64,000 nt of DNA, taken from NCBI RefSeq assembly GCF_008369325.1, contig NZ_VOBI01000015.1, positions 99,692 through 163,691 of the forward strand, given 5' to 3'. The stretch is from Pseudomonas sp. ANT_H12B. Lineage in GTDB: Bacteria > Pseudomonadota > Gammaproteobacteria > Pseudomonadales > Pseudomonadaceae. Both the position numbers and the translations under genes were made by a program. Positions 52,329-61,899 of the stretch are shown here, in pieces (the first letter of the stretch is position 1; the number at the start of each line of letters is the position of its first letter). The notes beneath the pieces were generated by a model that saw only the letters and a list, made by a program, of their open reading frames with translations, was not told the DNA's origin and did not search any database.

Positions 52329-53342
52329 TCAAGCCAGACGCGGTTTACGCCCCGACACAAAGTGGCTCACATCATTAAACCCTGGCGTCGACGAATGCCC
52401 AGGCACAACCAGCGAATCAATAAACGCCTCATCCTCAGCCGTAATCTTCACCGCCTGCGCTTTAGTGTAGGCATCCCATTGTTCTTCGGTGCGCGGGCCA
52501 ACGATGGCCGAGGTGACGGCGCTGTTGTTTAGTACCCAAGCGATGGCGAACTCGACGATACCCACGCCGCGCCCTTGGGTGTACTGCTGGATTTGCTGAG
52601 CAATGCGCAGAGATTCGACGCGCCATTCGGTTTCCAGAATGCGTTTGTCTGCACGTCCGGCGCGACTGTTAGCGTCCGGCTTCGCGTCCGGCGCGTATTT
52701 ACCGCTGAGCACACCGCGCGCCAGCGGGCTGTAAGACACCACGCCGAGGCCATAGTTTTGCGCGGCGCTGATCTGCTCGGCTTCTGCCTGGCGGTTGACG
52801 ATGTTGTACAGCGGCTGACTGATCACCGGCCGGTCAACGCCCAGTTTATCGGCCACACGAATCACTTCAGCGATGCGCCAGCCACGGTAGTTCGACAAAC
52901 CCCAATAGCGAATCTTGCCCTGGCGGATCAAATCGCCGAGGGCCGACACCGTGACCTCCAGCGGCGTGTTGTGGTCTTCGCGGTGCAGGTAATAGATGTC
53001 GAGATAGTCAGTGCCCAGGCGCGTCAGGCTGGCGTCGATGCCATTGAACAGGTGCTTGCGGCTCAGGCCGCTGCGGTTCGGAACGCCGTCCACGGGGCCG
53101 AAACCGACCTTGGTCGCCAGCACCCATTCGTGGCGGTTCCCGGCAATCGCTTCGCCGACGATCTCTTCGGAGCGGCCGTTGGTGTAAACGTCCGCGGTGT
53201 CGATGAAATTGATGCCCTGGTCCCAGGCCTTGTCGATGATCCGCAGGGAATCTTCGGTGCTGGTCTGTTCGCCGAACATCATGGTGCCCAGGGTCAGGGT
53301 GGATACCTGTAAACCCGAATGACCCAGCGTGCGGTAGCTCAT
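52329..53342 (-). CDS. Aldo/keto reductase
   Basis: 337 residues. NADPH-dependent TIM-barrel oxidoreductase. Catalytic Asp/Tyr in FIDTADVYTNGRSEE (about 46-60), Lys in VLATKVGFG, His in DIYYLHREDH. The N-terminal RTLGHSGLQVSTLTLGTMMF and C-terminal SAIVGPRTEEQW cofactor motif are typical of the YajO/Gre-type group. Substrate not known. Single gene. Confidence 0.9.
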   Translation of the reverse strand: MSYRTLGHSGLQVSTLTLGTMMFGEQTSTEDSLRIIDKAWDQGINFIDTADVYTNGRSEEIVGEAIAGNRHEWVLATKVGFGPVDGVPNRSGLSRKHLFNGIDASLTRLGTDYLDIYYLHREDHNTPLEVTVSALGDLIRQGKIRYWGLSNYRGWRIAEVIRVADKLGVDRPVISQPLYNIVNRQAEAEQISAAQNYGLGVVSYSPLARGVLSGKYAPDAKPDANSRAGRADKRILETEWRVESLRIAQQIQQYTQGRGVGIVEFAIAWVLNNSAVTSAIVGPRTEEQWDAYTKAQAVKITAEDEAFIDSLVVPGHSSTPGFNDVSHFVSGRKPRLA

Positions 53343-53436
53343 GACGAATTCCTTTTACCGGAGGGAAAGGCGTCAATCAAATACCAGAACGACTGCACGG
53401 GGCAAACGGAATTATCGAACACCCTGTGCCGATCGG

Positions 53437-53458
53437 TGCAGAGCGTGGGAACGATCAA
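53437..53458. repeat. Half copy of the GATCGTTCCCACGC repeat
   Basis: GCAGAGCGTGGGAACGATCA is one arm of the inverted repeat found complete at 59502 and 61900; the other arm is missing. Confidence 0.6.
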
Positions 53459-53473
53459 TCAGTTGCCCGGTGA

Positions 53474-54784
53474 TCAGACGCGAAGCGTACGGGTCATGCG
53501 CAACGCCAGCAAACTCCCGCAAACAATCACGCCTGCCAGCAGGTAAAGCGCCGCATCCGTCGAACCGGTGCTGTCCTTGACCCAACCCACCAGGTACGGG
53601 CTGAGGAAACCCGCCATCTGCCCCATGGAATTGATCAACGCCAAACCACCTGCCGCGGCACCCGCGCTGAGCAGGGCTGTCGGCACGGGCCAGAACATTG
53701 GCAGGCCGGTGAGGGCGCCCATGGTGGCGATGGACAGGCCGAGGATGGCGATGGCCGGGTGGGCGGCGAAGTTCACGGCGATCAGCAGGCCGACCGCGCC
53801 CATCAGCATCGGCACCACCAAGTGCCAGCGGCGTTCTTTGCGCAGGTCCGCCGAGCGACCGACCATCAACATGAACAACGCTGCCAGCAGATAAGGAATC
53901 GCACTCAACCAGCCGATCACCAGGTTGTCGCTGAAACCCAGATTCTTGATGATCGACGGCAGCCAGAAGTTGATCGCGTAGACGCCGCTCTGGATGCAGA
54001 AATAGATCAAACCAAACGCCCAGATCGCCGGGTTCTTGAACACGGCCAGCAGCGAGTCGGTGGTGGTTTTCGGTTTGTTGGCCAGGTCTTCAGCGTGGTC
54101 GGCTTCCAGCACCGAACGCTCGAATGGCGTGAGCCATTTGGCATTGGCGTAGCTGTCGCTGAGCAGGAAATAAGCCAGCGCACCGAGGATCACCGTCGGA
54201 ATGCCTTGCAGCAGAAACATCCACTGCCAACCCGCCAAACCACCTTGGCCAGCCGCGAAGTGAGTGAGAATCCAGCCGGAAAACGGGCTGCCGAGCAGGC
54301 CGGACACAGGGATCGCCGACATGAACAACGCCATGATGCGGCCACGGCGGAACGTCGGGAACCACTGCGAAAGGTAAAGCACCACGCCCGGGAAGAACCC
54401 GGCTTCCGCCGCGCCGGTGAACAGGCGCAAGGTGTAGAACTCGGTCGGTGTGGTGACAAACAGCAAACAGGTCGACAGCGAACCCCAGACGATCATCATC
54501 AGCGCGATCCAGCGGCGCGGGCCGAATTTGGTCAGTGCCAGGTTGCTGGGTACGCCGCAGAGTACGTAGCCGATAAAGAAGATCCCGGCCCCGAGGCCGT
54601 ACACGGTTTCGCTGAATTTCAGCGCGTCGAGCATCTGCAGCTTGGCAAATCCAACATTCACCCGGTCGAGGTAGTTGAACAGGTAGCAGATGAAAATGAA
54701 GGGAATCAAACGCAGGGTAATGCGCTTGTAAACGGCGTTTTTGTCGTCAACGATGGCCTGGGTAGCGGCGGCGCTCTGTGACAT
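53474..54784 (-). CDS. MFS transporter, anion:cation symporter type (sugar acid permease)
   Basis: 436 residues with 12 helices. Features of the ACS family (glucarate, galactarate, galactonate permeases): NYLDRVNVGFAKLQM (helix 1), FFIGYVLCGVPSNLALTKFG, and GAAEAGFFPGVVLYLSQWFP. ATG at 54784 behind a purine-rich ribosome site; upstream open codons cover the promoter. Divergent from a CdaR regulator and near glycerate kinase, so it probably imports a sugar diacid or glycerate. Confidence 0.85.
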   Translation of the reverse strand: MSQSAAATQAIVDDKNAVYKRITLRLIPFIFICYLFNYLDRVNVGFAKLQMLDALKFSETVYGLGAGIFFIGYVLCGVPSNLALTKFGPRRWIALMMIVWGSLSTCLLFVTTPTEFYTLRLFTGAAEAGFFPGVVLYLSQWFPTFRRGRIMALFMSAIPVSGLLGSPFSGWILTHFAAGQGGLAGWQWMFLLQGIPTVILGALAYFLLSDSYANAKWLTPFERSVLEADHAEDLANKPKTTTDSLLAVFKNPAIWAFGLIYFCIQSGVYAINFWLPSIIKNLGFSDNLVIGWLSAIPYLLAALFMLMVGRSADLRKERRWHLVVPMLMGAVGLLIAVNFAAHPAIAILGLSIATMGALTGLPMFWPVPTALLSAGAAAGGLALINSMGQMAGFLSPYLVGWVKDSTGSTDAALYLLAGVIVCGSLLALRMTRTLRV

Positions 54785-54875
54785 GGCGGGCTCTCTCTTT
54801 ATTATGATTTTTTGCGATGCAAAGGGTAACGTTGACCGCCCGGTGAGTCTCGGCCACCCCTTGGGTAATTGTCTT

Positions 54876-54889
54876 TGTGCCTGAGCACA
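54876..54889. promoter_or_regulatory. Candidate operator in the MFS-cdaR gap
   Basis: TGTGC-CTGA-GCACA is a perfect short inverted repeat lying midway between the two divergent starts. It could be the CdaR site, but no consensus was available to compare. Confidence 0.35.
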
Positions 54890-54954
54890 GGGTTTGCAAC
54901 CAAGGCCTGTGCGGGTGAACAATCCGCCTCATCACGCTTTCAAGGATCACCGCT

Positions 54955-56076
54955 ATGTTCGAACTCGATCACGACCTGGCCCAGGACATCGTCGACCGGG
55001 CGATGGCTATTCTGCCGTACAACGTCAACGTCATGGACAGTCAGGGTCTGATTCTCGGCAGCGGCGAGCCGGAGCGGGTCAACACCCGTCATGAAGGTGC
55101 GCAACTGGTGCTGGCCAACGGTCGCGTGGTGGAGATCGACGCCCAAACCGCAATTCATTTGAAGGGCGTGCAGCCGGGCATCAACCTGCCGCTGTTGCTC
55201 GATCAACGTTTGATCGGCGTGCTGGGCATCACCGGCGAGCCCGAACAATTGCGTACCTACGCCAAACTGGTGCGCATGACCGCCGAGATGTTGGTGGGCC
55301 AGCGCAATCAGCAGGCCGAGCAGCAATGGCGGCGTCAGCGTTGCGATGATCTGCTGGCGCTGCTGCTCAGCGAGGCCGGAGATTCGCCGCGGTTGATTGA
55401 TGAAGCGCAACAACTGGGGCTCAAGCCGCAGATGACGCGAGTGCCGTATCTGTTCGAGCTGGGGATGGAACACGGCCCGGGGCAAACCGTCGAGGCACTC
55501 AGCGCCTGGCTGACCTCGCGCTACCCGGACAGCTGGTGCGTGAGTTCGGCCAAGTCCTCGTTGCTCTGGTGTCGGCCAGCCAGTCAGGCGATCGAGAATG
55601 ATCGGCTGCTGGAAAAACTCGACGGCCTGGGCTGGAACATCCTGCGCATCGCCGTGGGTGGGCAAGCCGATGGGTTGTCGGGGTTGCGTCGCTGCTATCG
55701 CCGGGTCGGTGACTTGCTGGCCTACGGGCGCGATGTATTGCCCCGGTCCCGATTGCTGACCCTGACCCGTTATCGGCTGCCGGTGATGCTCTGGCGTCAC
55801 CGCAACGACGATGCGCTGGACGAACTGCTCAAGCCACTGCGCAAAGTCATCGCCAAGGATGCCAACGGCCAACTGCTGGCGACCTTGCGCTGCTGGTGTG
55901 ATCACGACGGCCAGAGTCAGGCCTGTGCCGATGCACTGGGCATCCATCGCAACAGTCTGCGTTATCGGATGGAGCGCATTGCCGAGCTCAGCGGTGTCGA
56001 CCCGCTGAAACTGGACGGGATGCTCGCGCTTTATCTCGGCGTCCAGCTATTGCCCGAGGCAGACATCCACTCATGA
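54955..56076 (+). CDS. cdaR: CdaR-type sugar diacid regulator
   Basis: 373 residues. N-terminal sugar-diacid recognition domain (LAQDIVDRAMAILPYNVNVM, about 8-27), middle GGDEF-like relic, and C-terminal PucR helix-turn-helix (CADALGIHRNSLRYRMERIA, about 324-343). In E. coli CdaR activates glucarate, galactarate and glycerate genes. Here it faces an ACS permease and precedes glycerate kinase, consistent with that regulon. Confidence 0.88.
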   Translation: MFELDHDLAQDIVDRAMAILPYNVNVMDSQGLILGSGEPERVNTRHEGAQLVLANGRVVEIDAQTAIHLKGVQPGINLPLLLDQRLIGVLGITGEPEQLRTYAKLVRMTAEMLVGQRNQQAEQQWRRQRCDDLLALLLSEAGDSPRLIDEAQQLGLKPQMTRVPYLFELGMEHGPGQTVEALSAWLTSRYPDSWCVSSAKSSLLWCRPASQAIENDRLLEKLDGLGWNILRIAVGGQADGLSGLRRCYRRVGDLLAYGRDVLPRSRLLTLTRYRLPVMLWRHRNDDALDELLKPLRKVIAKDANGQLLATLRCWCDHDGQSQACADALGIHRNSLRYRMERIAELSGVDPLKLDGMLALYLGVQLLPEADIHS

Positions 56077-56090
56077 ACGACACATTCCCC

Positions 56091-56113
56091 TGTGGGAGCG
56101 GGCTTTCAGCGAA
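56091..56113. repeat. Single REP-like element
   Basis: TGTGGGAGCGGGCTTTCAGC is a variant of the REP-like family (GTGGGAGCGAGCCTGCTCGC) with an altered second half. The rest of 56077-56289 shows no gene. Confidence 0.6.
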
Positions 56114-56289
56114 ATCAGTGTCGAGTTTTAAACCGCCATCGTCGAATCGCTGCCCGGAGCAAGCCGCAACTACAGAAGACGGTAGTTTTGTGAGAATGAA
56201 CAATAATCGTCATACCCGCTTGTGCAGCGGACAGGCGTTATTGTGCGTGGCGGCTGGCAGCATGAGGGCATTGGAACTGGAGAATTCGT

Positions 56290-57432
56290 ATGAAAATCGT
56301 CATCGCCCCCGATTCGTTCAAGGACAGCCTGAGCTCGCAAGGTGTGGCAGACGCCATTGCGCTTGGGCTTACGGAAGTCTGGCCCGACGCGCAGCTGGTC
56401 AAATGCCCGATGGCCGACGGCGGGGAAGGGACCGTCGAGTCGATTCTGGCGGCCTGCGAGGGCGAACTGCGCCGAACCATTGTCCGCGGGCCATTGGGTA
56501 TAACGGTCGATGCCGCTTGGGGCTGGTTGCCCCAGAGCCACACCGCGATCATCGAAATGGCTGAGGCCAGTGGCTTGCAACTGGTCCCGCCGAGTCAGCG
56601 CGATGCGTGCTCCAGCAGCACGTTCGGCACGGGTGAATTGATTCGGGCGGCGCTCGATGCCGGCGCGCAACGAGTGATCCTGGCGATTGGCGGCAGCGCC
56701 ACCAATGACGGCGGTGCGGGGGCGATGCAGGCCTTGGGCGTGAAACTTTTCGACGCACAGGGCCAAACACTGGCTCCGGGCGGCCGGGCCCTCGCGCAAT
56801 TGGCCCGCATCGACATCAGTGACATTGATCCGCGTCTGGCTGAGGTGCGCTTCGACATCGCCGCCGACGTCAACAATCCGCTGTGCGGTCCCCACGGCGC
56901 TTCGGCAATCTTCGGCCCACAAAAAGGCGCCTCGCCCGAGCAAGTCCAGCAACTGGATCGTGCCCTGGAACACTTTGCCGAACGGTGCGCTCAAGTCCTG
57001 GGCAAAGACGTCCATGACGAGCCGGGCAGCGGTGCGGCGGGAGGCCTGGGTTTTGCCGCCAAGGCGTTTCTGGGTGCGCAGTTCAAGGCCGGGGTTGAAG
57101 TGGTTGCCGAACTGGTTGGCCTGGCTGATGCGGTCAAGGGGGCCGATCTGGTGATTACCGGCGAAGGGCGTTTCGATGCCCAGACGCTGCGTGGCAAGAC
57201 ACCGTTTGGAGTGGCGCGAATAGCACAGCAACAGAGCGTGCCGGTGATCGTCATCGCCGGGACGCTGGGTGAGGGTTATCAGGACCTGTACGCACATGGC
57301 ATCGATGCCGCGTTTGCCCTGGCGAGCGGGCCGATGACGCTGGAACAGGCTTGCGCCGAGGCCCCGCGTTTGTTGCGTGAACGCGCAAGTGATATTGCGC
57401 GGGTTTGGCGGTTGGCCGCTCGCAACACCTGA
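56290..57432 (+). CDS. garK: Glycerate 2-kinase (GarK/GlxK family)
   Basis: 380 residues. Phosphorylates glycerate, the last step of glucarate/galactarate and glyoxylate-shunt glycerate use. Family motifs are VIAPDSFKDSLSS (4-16), MADGGEGTVES (41-51), AIGGSATNDGGAGAMQALG (about 136-154) and LVITGEGRFDAQTL. The CdaR gene lies 213 bases upstream on the same strand. Confidence 0.94.
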   Translation: MKIVIAPDSFKDSLSSQGVADAIALGLTEVWPDAQLVKCPMADGGEGTVESILAACEGELRRTIVRGPLGITVDAAWGWLPQSHTAIIEMAEASGLQLVPPSQRDACSSSTFGTGELIRAALDAGAQRVILAIGGSATNDGGAGAMQALGVKLFDAQGQTLAPGGRALAQLARIDISDIDPRLAEVRFDIAADVNNPLCGPHGASAIFGPQKGASPEQVQQLDRALEHFAERCAQVLGKDVHDEPGSGAAGGLGFAAKAFLGAQFKAGVEVVAELVGLADAVKGADLVITGEGRFDAQTLRGKTPFGVARIAQQQSVPVIVIAGTLGEGYQDLYAHGIDAAFALASGPMTLEQACAEAPRLLRERASDIARVWRLAARNT

Positions 57433-57620
57433 AGCCCTTCACAATCCGTTTTAGCCGCTGGCGAAGCCCGCGTTCGACAACTATTACGAGGTCACGGGTG
57501 TTTCATAATTGAAACACCCGCAACGCTGTGAAATATACTCCTGAACTCCCCGCAAAAAAACTCATCCCCGGCCGATACAGCCAATAGGCGCACAAAACCT
57601 ATTCCAAACACTGGCGCCAA

Positions 57621-58262
57621 GCTGAAAAGGCTGCCCGCGAAGGTCGCGACCGTGTGGTGGACACGGTCGGTGCGATTCAGACCATGACCCACGATGTGCA
57701 AAACACTTCGCTGATGATCGAAGGCCTGGCCGCTCAGGGGCGCGATATCGGCAAGGTGCTGGACGTGATCCGCGCCATCGCCGAACAGACCAACCTGTTG
57801 GCATTGAACGCGGCGATCGAAGCGGCCCGGGCCGGTGAAGCCGGACGTGGTTTTGCGGTGGTGGCGGACGAGGTCCGGGCGCTGGCCCATCGCACCGCGC
57901 AATCGACTCAGGAAATCGAGAAGATGGTCGCCGGCATCCAGAACGGCACGGGTGAAGCGGTCTCGTCGATGCAGCAAAGCAATCAGCGCACCCAAAGCAC
58001 CCTGGAAATGGCCCGCGCCACCGGTGTTGCACTGGAGCAGATCACGCAATCGATCCACCTGATCAACGAGCGCAACCTGGTGATCGCCAGCGCTTCAGAA
58101 GAACAGGCTCAGGTTTCCCGTGAAGTGGATCGCAACCTGGTGAACATCCGCGACCTGGCCATCCAGTCCGCCGCCGGCGCCAACCAGACCAGCGCAGCGA
58201 CCCACGAACTGTCACGCCTGGCCGTGGATTTGAATGCCATGCTGGCGCGTTTCGTGATTTGA
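57621..58262 (+). pseudogene. 5'-truncated methyl-accepting chemotaxis protein
   Basis: Only the signalling half remains: AREGRDRVVDTVGAIQTM, the conserved tip IAEQTNLLALNAAIEAARAG and GRGFAVVADEVRALAHRTAQ, ending with an intact C-terminus. Sensor, membrane helices and HAMP are absent; the frame is closed by a TAG at 57585-57587 and homology begins near 57621. A GTG at 57654 could start a cytoplasmic fragment of 202 residues, but there is no clear ribosome site. The sequence is close to the full receptor at 10025-11644. Confidence 0.75.
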
Positions 58263-58303
58263 GATAGGGTTGAGGCTTGGAACCCGCGCGACTGGAGAAA
58301 TAC

Positions 58304-59491
58304 ATGCGCTATTCAGCCTTGACCAAACGAATCGCCGGGGACGGCGCAGCGGCCTGGCAAATTCATTACCGAGCATTGGAATTGCGCGAGCAGGGTGTCG
58401 ATGTGCTCCTGCTGTCAGTCGGCGATCCGGACTTCGATACACCCAAACCGATTGTCCAGGCCGCCATCGACAGCCTGCTGGCCGGCGACACTCACTACTC
58501 GCAAGTTCGTGGCAGCCGGGGGCTGCGCAACAGCATTGCCAGTCGTCATCGGCGCCAGAGTGGTCAAGCGGTGGATGCCGATCATGTGATTGTGCTGCCG
58601 GGCGCGCAGTGTGCGGTGTATTCGGTTGCCCAATGCCTGCTTGATCCCGGCGATGAAGTGATCGTCGCCGAACCGATGTACGTGACCTATGAAGGCGTGT
58701 TCGGCGCCTGCGGGGCCAAAGTGGTGCCGGTGGCAGTGCGCCCCGAGAACGGGTTCCGGGTCGATCCGCAGGATGTCGCCGCGCTCATCACGCCTAAAAC
58801 CCGCGTCATCTTGCTCAACAGTCCGAACAATCCTTCCGGCGCCAGTTTGCCGCTGAAGATCTGGCAGCAACTGGCGTTGCTGTGTATTCGTCATGACTTG
58901 TGGCTGATCAGTGACGAGGTCTACAGCGATCTGCTGTACGAAGGCGAACACATCAGCCCGGCCAGCCTGCCGGGCATGGCCGAGCGCACCGCGACGATCA
59001 ATAGTCTGTCCAAATCCCACGCCATGAGCGGCTGGCGCGTGGGCTGGGTCATCGGGCCGAAAGCGTTGAACGACCATCTGGAGCATCTGTCGTTGTGCAT
59101 GCTGTTTGGCATTCCGGATTTCATTCAGAACGCCGCGCAATTGGCCCTTGATGAAGACCTGCCGGAAGTGGCGCAGATGCGCCAGGAGTATCGCCAGCGT
59201 CGCGACCTGGTGTGCGCGAGCCTGAGTAATTGCCAGGGTATCCGCCCGATTCGACCCGATGGCGGGATGTTTGTGATGGTCGACGTGCGCCAGACCGGGC
59301 TGTGCGCCCAGAGCTTCGCCGAGCGTTTGCTGGAAGGTTATGGCGTGTCGGTGCTGGCCGGCGACGCGTTCGGGCCGAGCGCGGCGGGGCATATTCGATT
59401 GGGGTTGGTGGTGGATCAACTGAAGCTGGCGGATGCGTGTCGGCGGATTGCGTTGTGTGCGTCGGACCTGCTCGAAGCCCGACGTGCCTGA
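58304..59491 (+). CDS. aruH: Arginine--pyruvate transaminase-like aminotransferase
   Basis: 395 residues, class I PLP aminotransferase. Matches AruH of P. aeruginosa along its length as I recall it (IAGDGAAAWQIHYRAL; LLSVGDPDFDTP; EVIVAEPMYVTYEGVFGACG). PLP Lys in SLSKSHAMSGWRVGW (about 231) and ISDEVYSDLLYEG are typical. AruH starts the arginine transaminase pathway to 2-ketoarginine. AruI, the decarboxylase partner, is not adjacent here. ATG at 58304 with TGGAGA upstream. Confidence 0.8.
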   Translation: MRYSALTKRIAGDGAAAWQIHYRALELREQGVDVLLLSVGDPDFDTPKPIVQAAIDSLLAGDTHYSQVRGSRGLRNSIASRHRRQSGQAVDADHVIVLPGAQCAVYSVAQCLLDPGDEVIVAEPMYVTYEGVFGACGAKVVPVAVRPENGFRVDPQDVAALITPKTRVILLNSPNNPSGASLPLKIWQQLALLCIRHDLWLISDEVYSDLLYEGEHISPASLPGMAERTATINSLSKSHAMSGWRVGWVIGPKALNDHLEHLSLCMLFGIPDFIQNAAQLALDEDLPEVAQMRQEYRQRRDLVCASLSNCQGIRPIRPDGGMFVMVDVRQTGLCAQSFAERLLEGYGVSVLAGDAFGPSAAGHIRLGLVVDQLKLADACRRIALCASDLLEARRA

Positions 59492-59501
59492 TTCAGATAT
59501 A

Positions 59502-59532
59502 GATCGTTCCCACGCTCTGCGTGGGGAACGAT
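59502..59532. repeat. GATCGTTCCCACGC inverted repeat
   Basis: GATCGTTCCCACGC and GCGTGGGGAACGATC form a long palindrome between the convergent aruH and kguD genes, possibly acting as their shared terminator. Confidence 0.75.
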
Positions 59533-59539
59533 CATCGGT

Positions 59540-60526
59540 TCAGGCCTTCCACGCCTTTGTGTTCACCAGATTTTTCGGACGCTCACCCGCCAGTGCCGCC
59601 AACAGATTGTCCACCGCACACGTGGCCATCGCCTCGCGCGTTTCATGGGTCGCCGAGCCAATGTGCGGCGTTGCCACCACATTGTTCAACTGCAACAGCG
59701 GCGAGTCGTGGTTCAGCGGCTCACGTTCAAACACATCCAGCCCCGCCGCCCGAATCTGCCCCTCACTCAAAGCCTGTATCAGCGCCGCTTCGTCCACGAC
59801 TTTGCCGCGGGAAATGTTGATGAAGATGCTCTCGCGGCGCATCAATGCAAACTGCTTGGCCCCGATCAGGCCTTCGGTTTCAGCCGTCAGCGGCAATGTC
59901 AGGCAAACGAAATCGGCCTGCTGCAACAGCTCCGGCAGGCTTCGATATTGCGCATTGAATCGCTGCTCCACCGCTGGCTTCGGCGTGTGGCTGTGATAGA
60001 TCACCGGCATGCCAAAACCGAAATGCCCACGCTGTGCCAAGGCCTCGCCAATGCGTCCCATGCCAATGATGCCCAGGGTTTTACCGTGCACGTCGGTGCC
60101 GAACTGCGTCGGGCCGACATTGCGCGTCCACTGGCCGGCGCGAACCATGTTCGCCAGTTCCACCACGCGCCGGGCGGTTGCCAGGATCAGCGCGAAACCA
60201 GTGTCGGCGGTGGTTTCGGTGAGCACGTCCGGGGTGTTGCTGAGCAGGATTCGTCGCTCGGTCAAGTAGTCGATGTCGTAGTTATCGACGCCCACGGAGA
60301 CGCTGGCGATGGCTTCCAGGTCGGGCGCCAGATCGAGTAACCCGGCATCCAGCTTCAGGCTCGCACCGAGCAAACCGTGGGCGCGGGGCAGGGCGTCGCG
60401 CAGTTTGGCCAGACCGTCGGCGTTGAGGTTGTCGATCAGCGTCACCTCGGTCTGCTCGTGCAGGCGAGCCATCAGCAGCGGCGAGAGTTTCTTGTACAAC
60501 AAAACCTGCTTTTTCATCGTCATCAT
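59540..60526 (-). CDS. kguD: 2-keto-6-phosphogluconate / 2-hydroxyacid reductase
   Basis: 328 residues. D-2-hydroxyacid dehydrogenase fold with NAD(P) motif LGIIGMGRIGEALAQRG (about 150-166), the catalytic Arg in NISRGKVVDE, Glu in LDVFEREPL and His in ATPHIGSAT. KguD reduces 2-keto-6-phosphogluconate to 6-phosphogluconate. Assigned from the conserved kguEKTD order; other 2-hydroxyacid reductases are alike in sequence. Three in-frame ATGs make the exact start uncertain. Starts 12 bases after kguT. Confidence 0.85.
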   Translation of the reverse strand: MMTMKKQVLLYKKLSPLLMARLHEQTEVTLIDNLNADGLAKLRDALPRAHGLLGASLKLDAGLLDLAPDLEAIASVSVGVDNYDIDYLTERRILLSNTPDVLTETTADTGFALILATARRVVELANMVRAGQWTRNVGPTQFGTDVHGKTLGIIGMGRIGEALAQRGHFGFGMPVIYHSHTPKPAVEQRFNAQYRSLPELLQQADFVCLTLPLTAETEGLIGAKQFALMRRESIFINISRGKVVDEAALIQALSEGQIRAAGLDVFEREPLNHDSPLLQLNNVVATPHIGSATHETREAMATCAVDNLLAALAGERPKNLVNTKAWKA

Positions 60527-60538
60527 CTCAACTTCAAT

Positions 60539-61837
60539 TCAGGAATGAGCCGCCGTCGGCGGTTGTACAACGGCCTTGGCCACCACCCGGTCACTGGCGC
60601 CGGGCTTGAGGAAAATCGTCAGCACCACCGAGAGCATCAACGCGCCGCTCATCAACAGATAAGAAGCACCCGGCGAGCCGGTCGAACTGTTCAGGTAGCC
60701 CACCAGATACGAACCACCAAACGAACCGAGTGCACCCATGCTGTTGATCAACGCCATGGCGCCCCCCGCCACGTTGGCCGGAAGGATCTCCGGAATGATC
60801 GCGAAGAACGGCCCGTAAGGTGCGTACATGCAAGCGCCAGCGATCACCAGCAAGGTGTAGGACCACCAGAAATGTTCAGCGCCCAAGGCGTAAGAACCGT
60901 AGAAAGCAATCGAGGCGATCAGCAGCGGCGGCCAGACGAAGCGTTTGCGCTTCTGCATTTTGTCCGAGCCCCAGGACACCAGCAGCATGCCGATCACCGC
61001 GGCCAGGTAAGGCAACGCCGAGAGCCAGCCGGCTTCGATCATGTCCATCTGCGCGCCGGCCTTGAGGATCGACGGCAGCCACAGCACAAAGCCATAAACG
61101 CCGATGCTCCAGCAGAAAAACTGCAAGGCCAGGATGATTACTTTCGGCGAGCGGAAGGCCTCGGCATAGTTCTTCACCGCTTTGATGCCCACCTGTTCGG
61201 CGGCCAGAGCACTTTCCAGATCGTGCTTTTCCTGGTCGCTGAGCCACTTGGCTTGCGCCGGACGGTCATCGGCCAGACGCCACCAGATAAACGCCCAGAG
61301 CACCGCCGGCAAACCTTCGATGATAAACATCCAGCGCCAGCTGTAATGCTGCACCAGATAGCCCGACACCACCGACATCCACAGCATGGTCACCGGGTTA
61401 CCGAGAATCAGAAAGGTGTTGGCGCGCGAGCGTTCGGCACGGGTGAACCAGTGGCACAGGTAGATCAGCATCGCCGGCATCACCGCGGCCTCGACCACGC
61501 CGAGCATGAAGCGAATCACGATCAACCAATAGGCGTTGGAGACGATCCCGGTCAGCGTGGCCAGGCCACCCCAGAGAATCAGGCTGACGAAGATCAGCTT
61601 CTTCACGCTGTGTTTTTGCGCGTAGATCGCCCCCGGCACCTGAAAGAAAAAGTAGCCGAGGAAGAACAGCGCGCCGAGCATCGACGACAGGCCTGGCGTG
61701 ATCATCAGGTCGGCAGCCATGCCCGAGGCGGCGGCGAAGCCGTAGTTGGCGCGGTCCAGGTACGCCAGGCTGTAGGTGATGAACACGATGGGCATGATGT
61801 ACCACCAGCGGCGGGCGGCGAGTGTTGCGGTTTTCAT
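60539..61837 (-). CDS. kguT: 2-ketogluconate MFS permease
   Basis: 432 residues, 12 helices, ACS-type MFS carrier (RRWWYIMPIVFITYSLAYLD; RANYGFAAASGMAADLMITP). Imports 2-ketogluconate. In the operon between kguK and kguD; the gap to kguK carries an inverted-repeat cluster of about 100 bp, which may cut expression of the downstream half. Confidence 0.88.
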   Translation of the reverse strand: MKTATLAARRWWYIMPIVFITYSLAYLDRANYGFAAASGMAADLMITPGLSSMLGALFFLGYFFFQVPGAIYAQKHSVKKLIFVSLILWGGLATLTGIVSNAYWLIVIRFMLGVVEAAVMPAMLIYLCHWFTRAERSRANTFLILGNPVTMLWMSVVSGYLVQHYSWRWMFIIEGLPAVLWAFIWWRLADDRPAQAKWLSDQEKHDLESALAAEQVGIKAVKNYAEAFRSPKVIILALQFFCWSIGVYGFVLWLPSILKAGAQMDMIEAGWLSALPYLAAVIGMLLVSWGSDKMQKRKRFVWPPLLIASIAFYGSYALGAEHFWWSYTLLVIAGACMYAPYGPFFAIIPEILPANVAGGAMALINSMGALGSFGGSYLVGYLNSSTGSPGASYLLMSGALMLSVVLTIFLKPGASDRVVAKAVVQPPTAAHS

Positions 61838-61899
61838 AGTGGTGCTCCTGAGCTTGTTGTTTTTGTCGCAGCAGGTAACGGTATTCGTAGATCGAGTAG

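Noticed and set aside
53759..54781. 340-codon plus-strand frame inside the MFS gene
   Set aside because: His/Arg/Gln-rich shadow of the real minus-strand permease.
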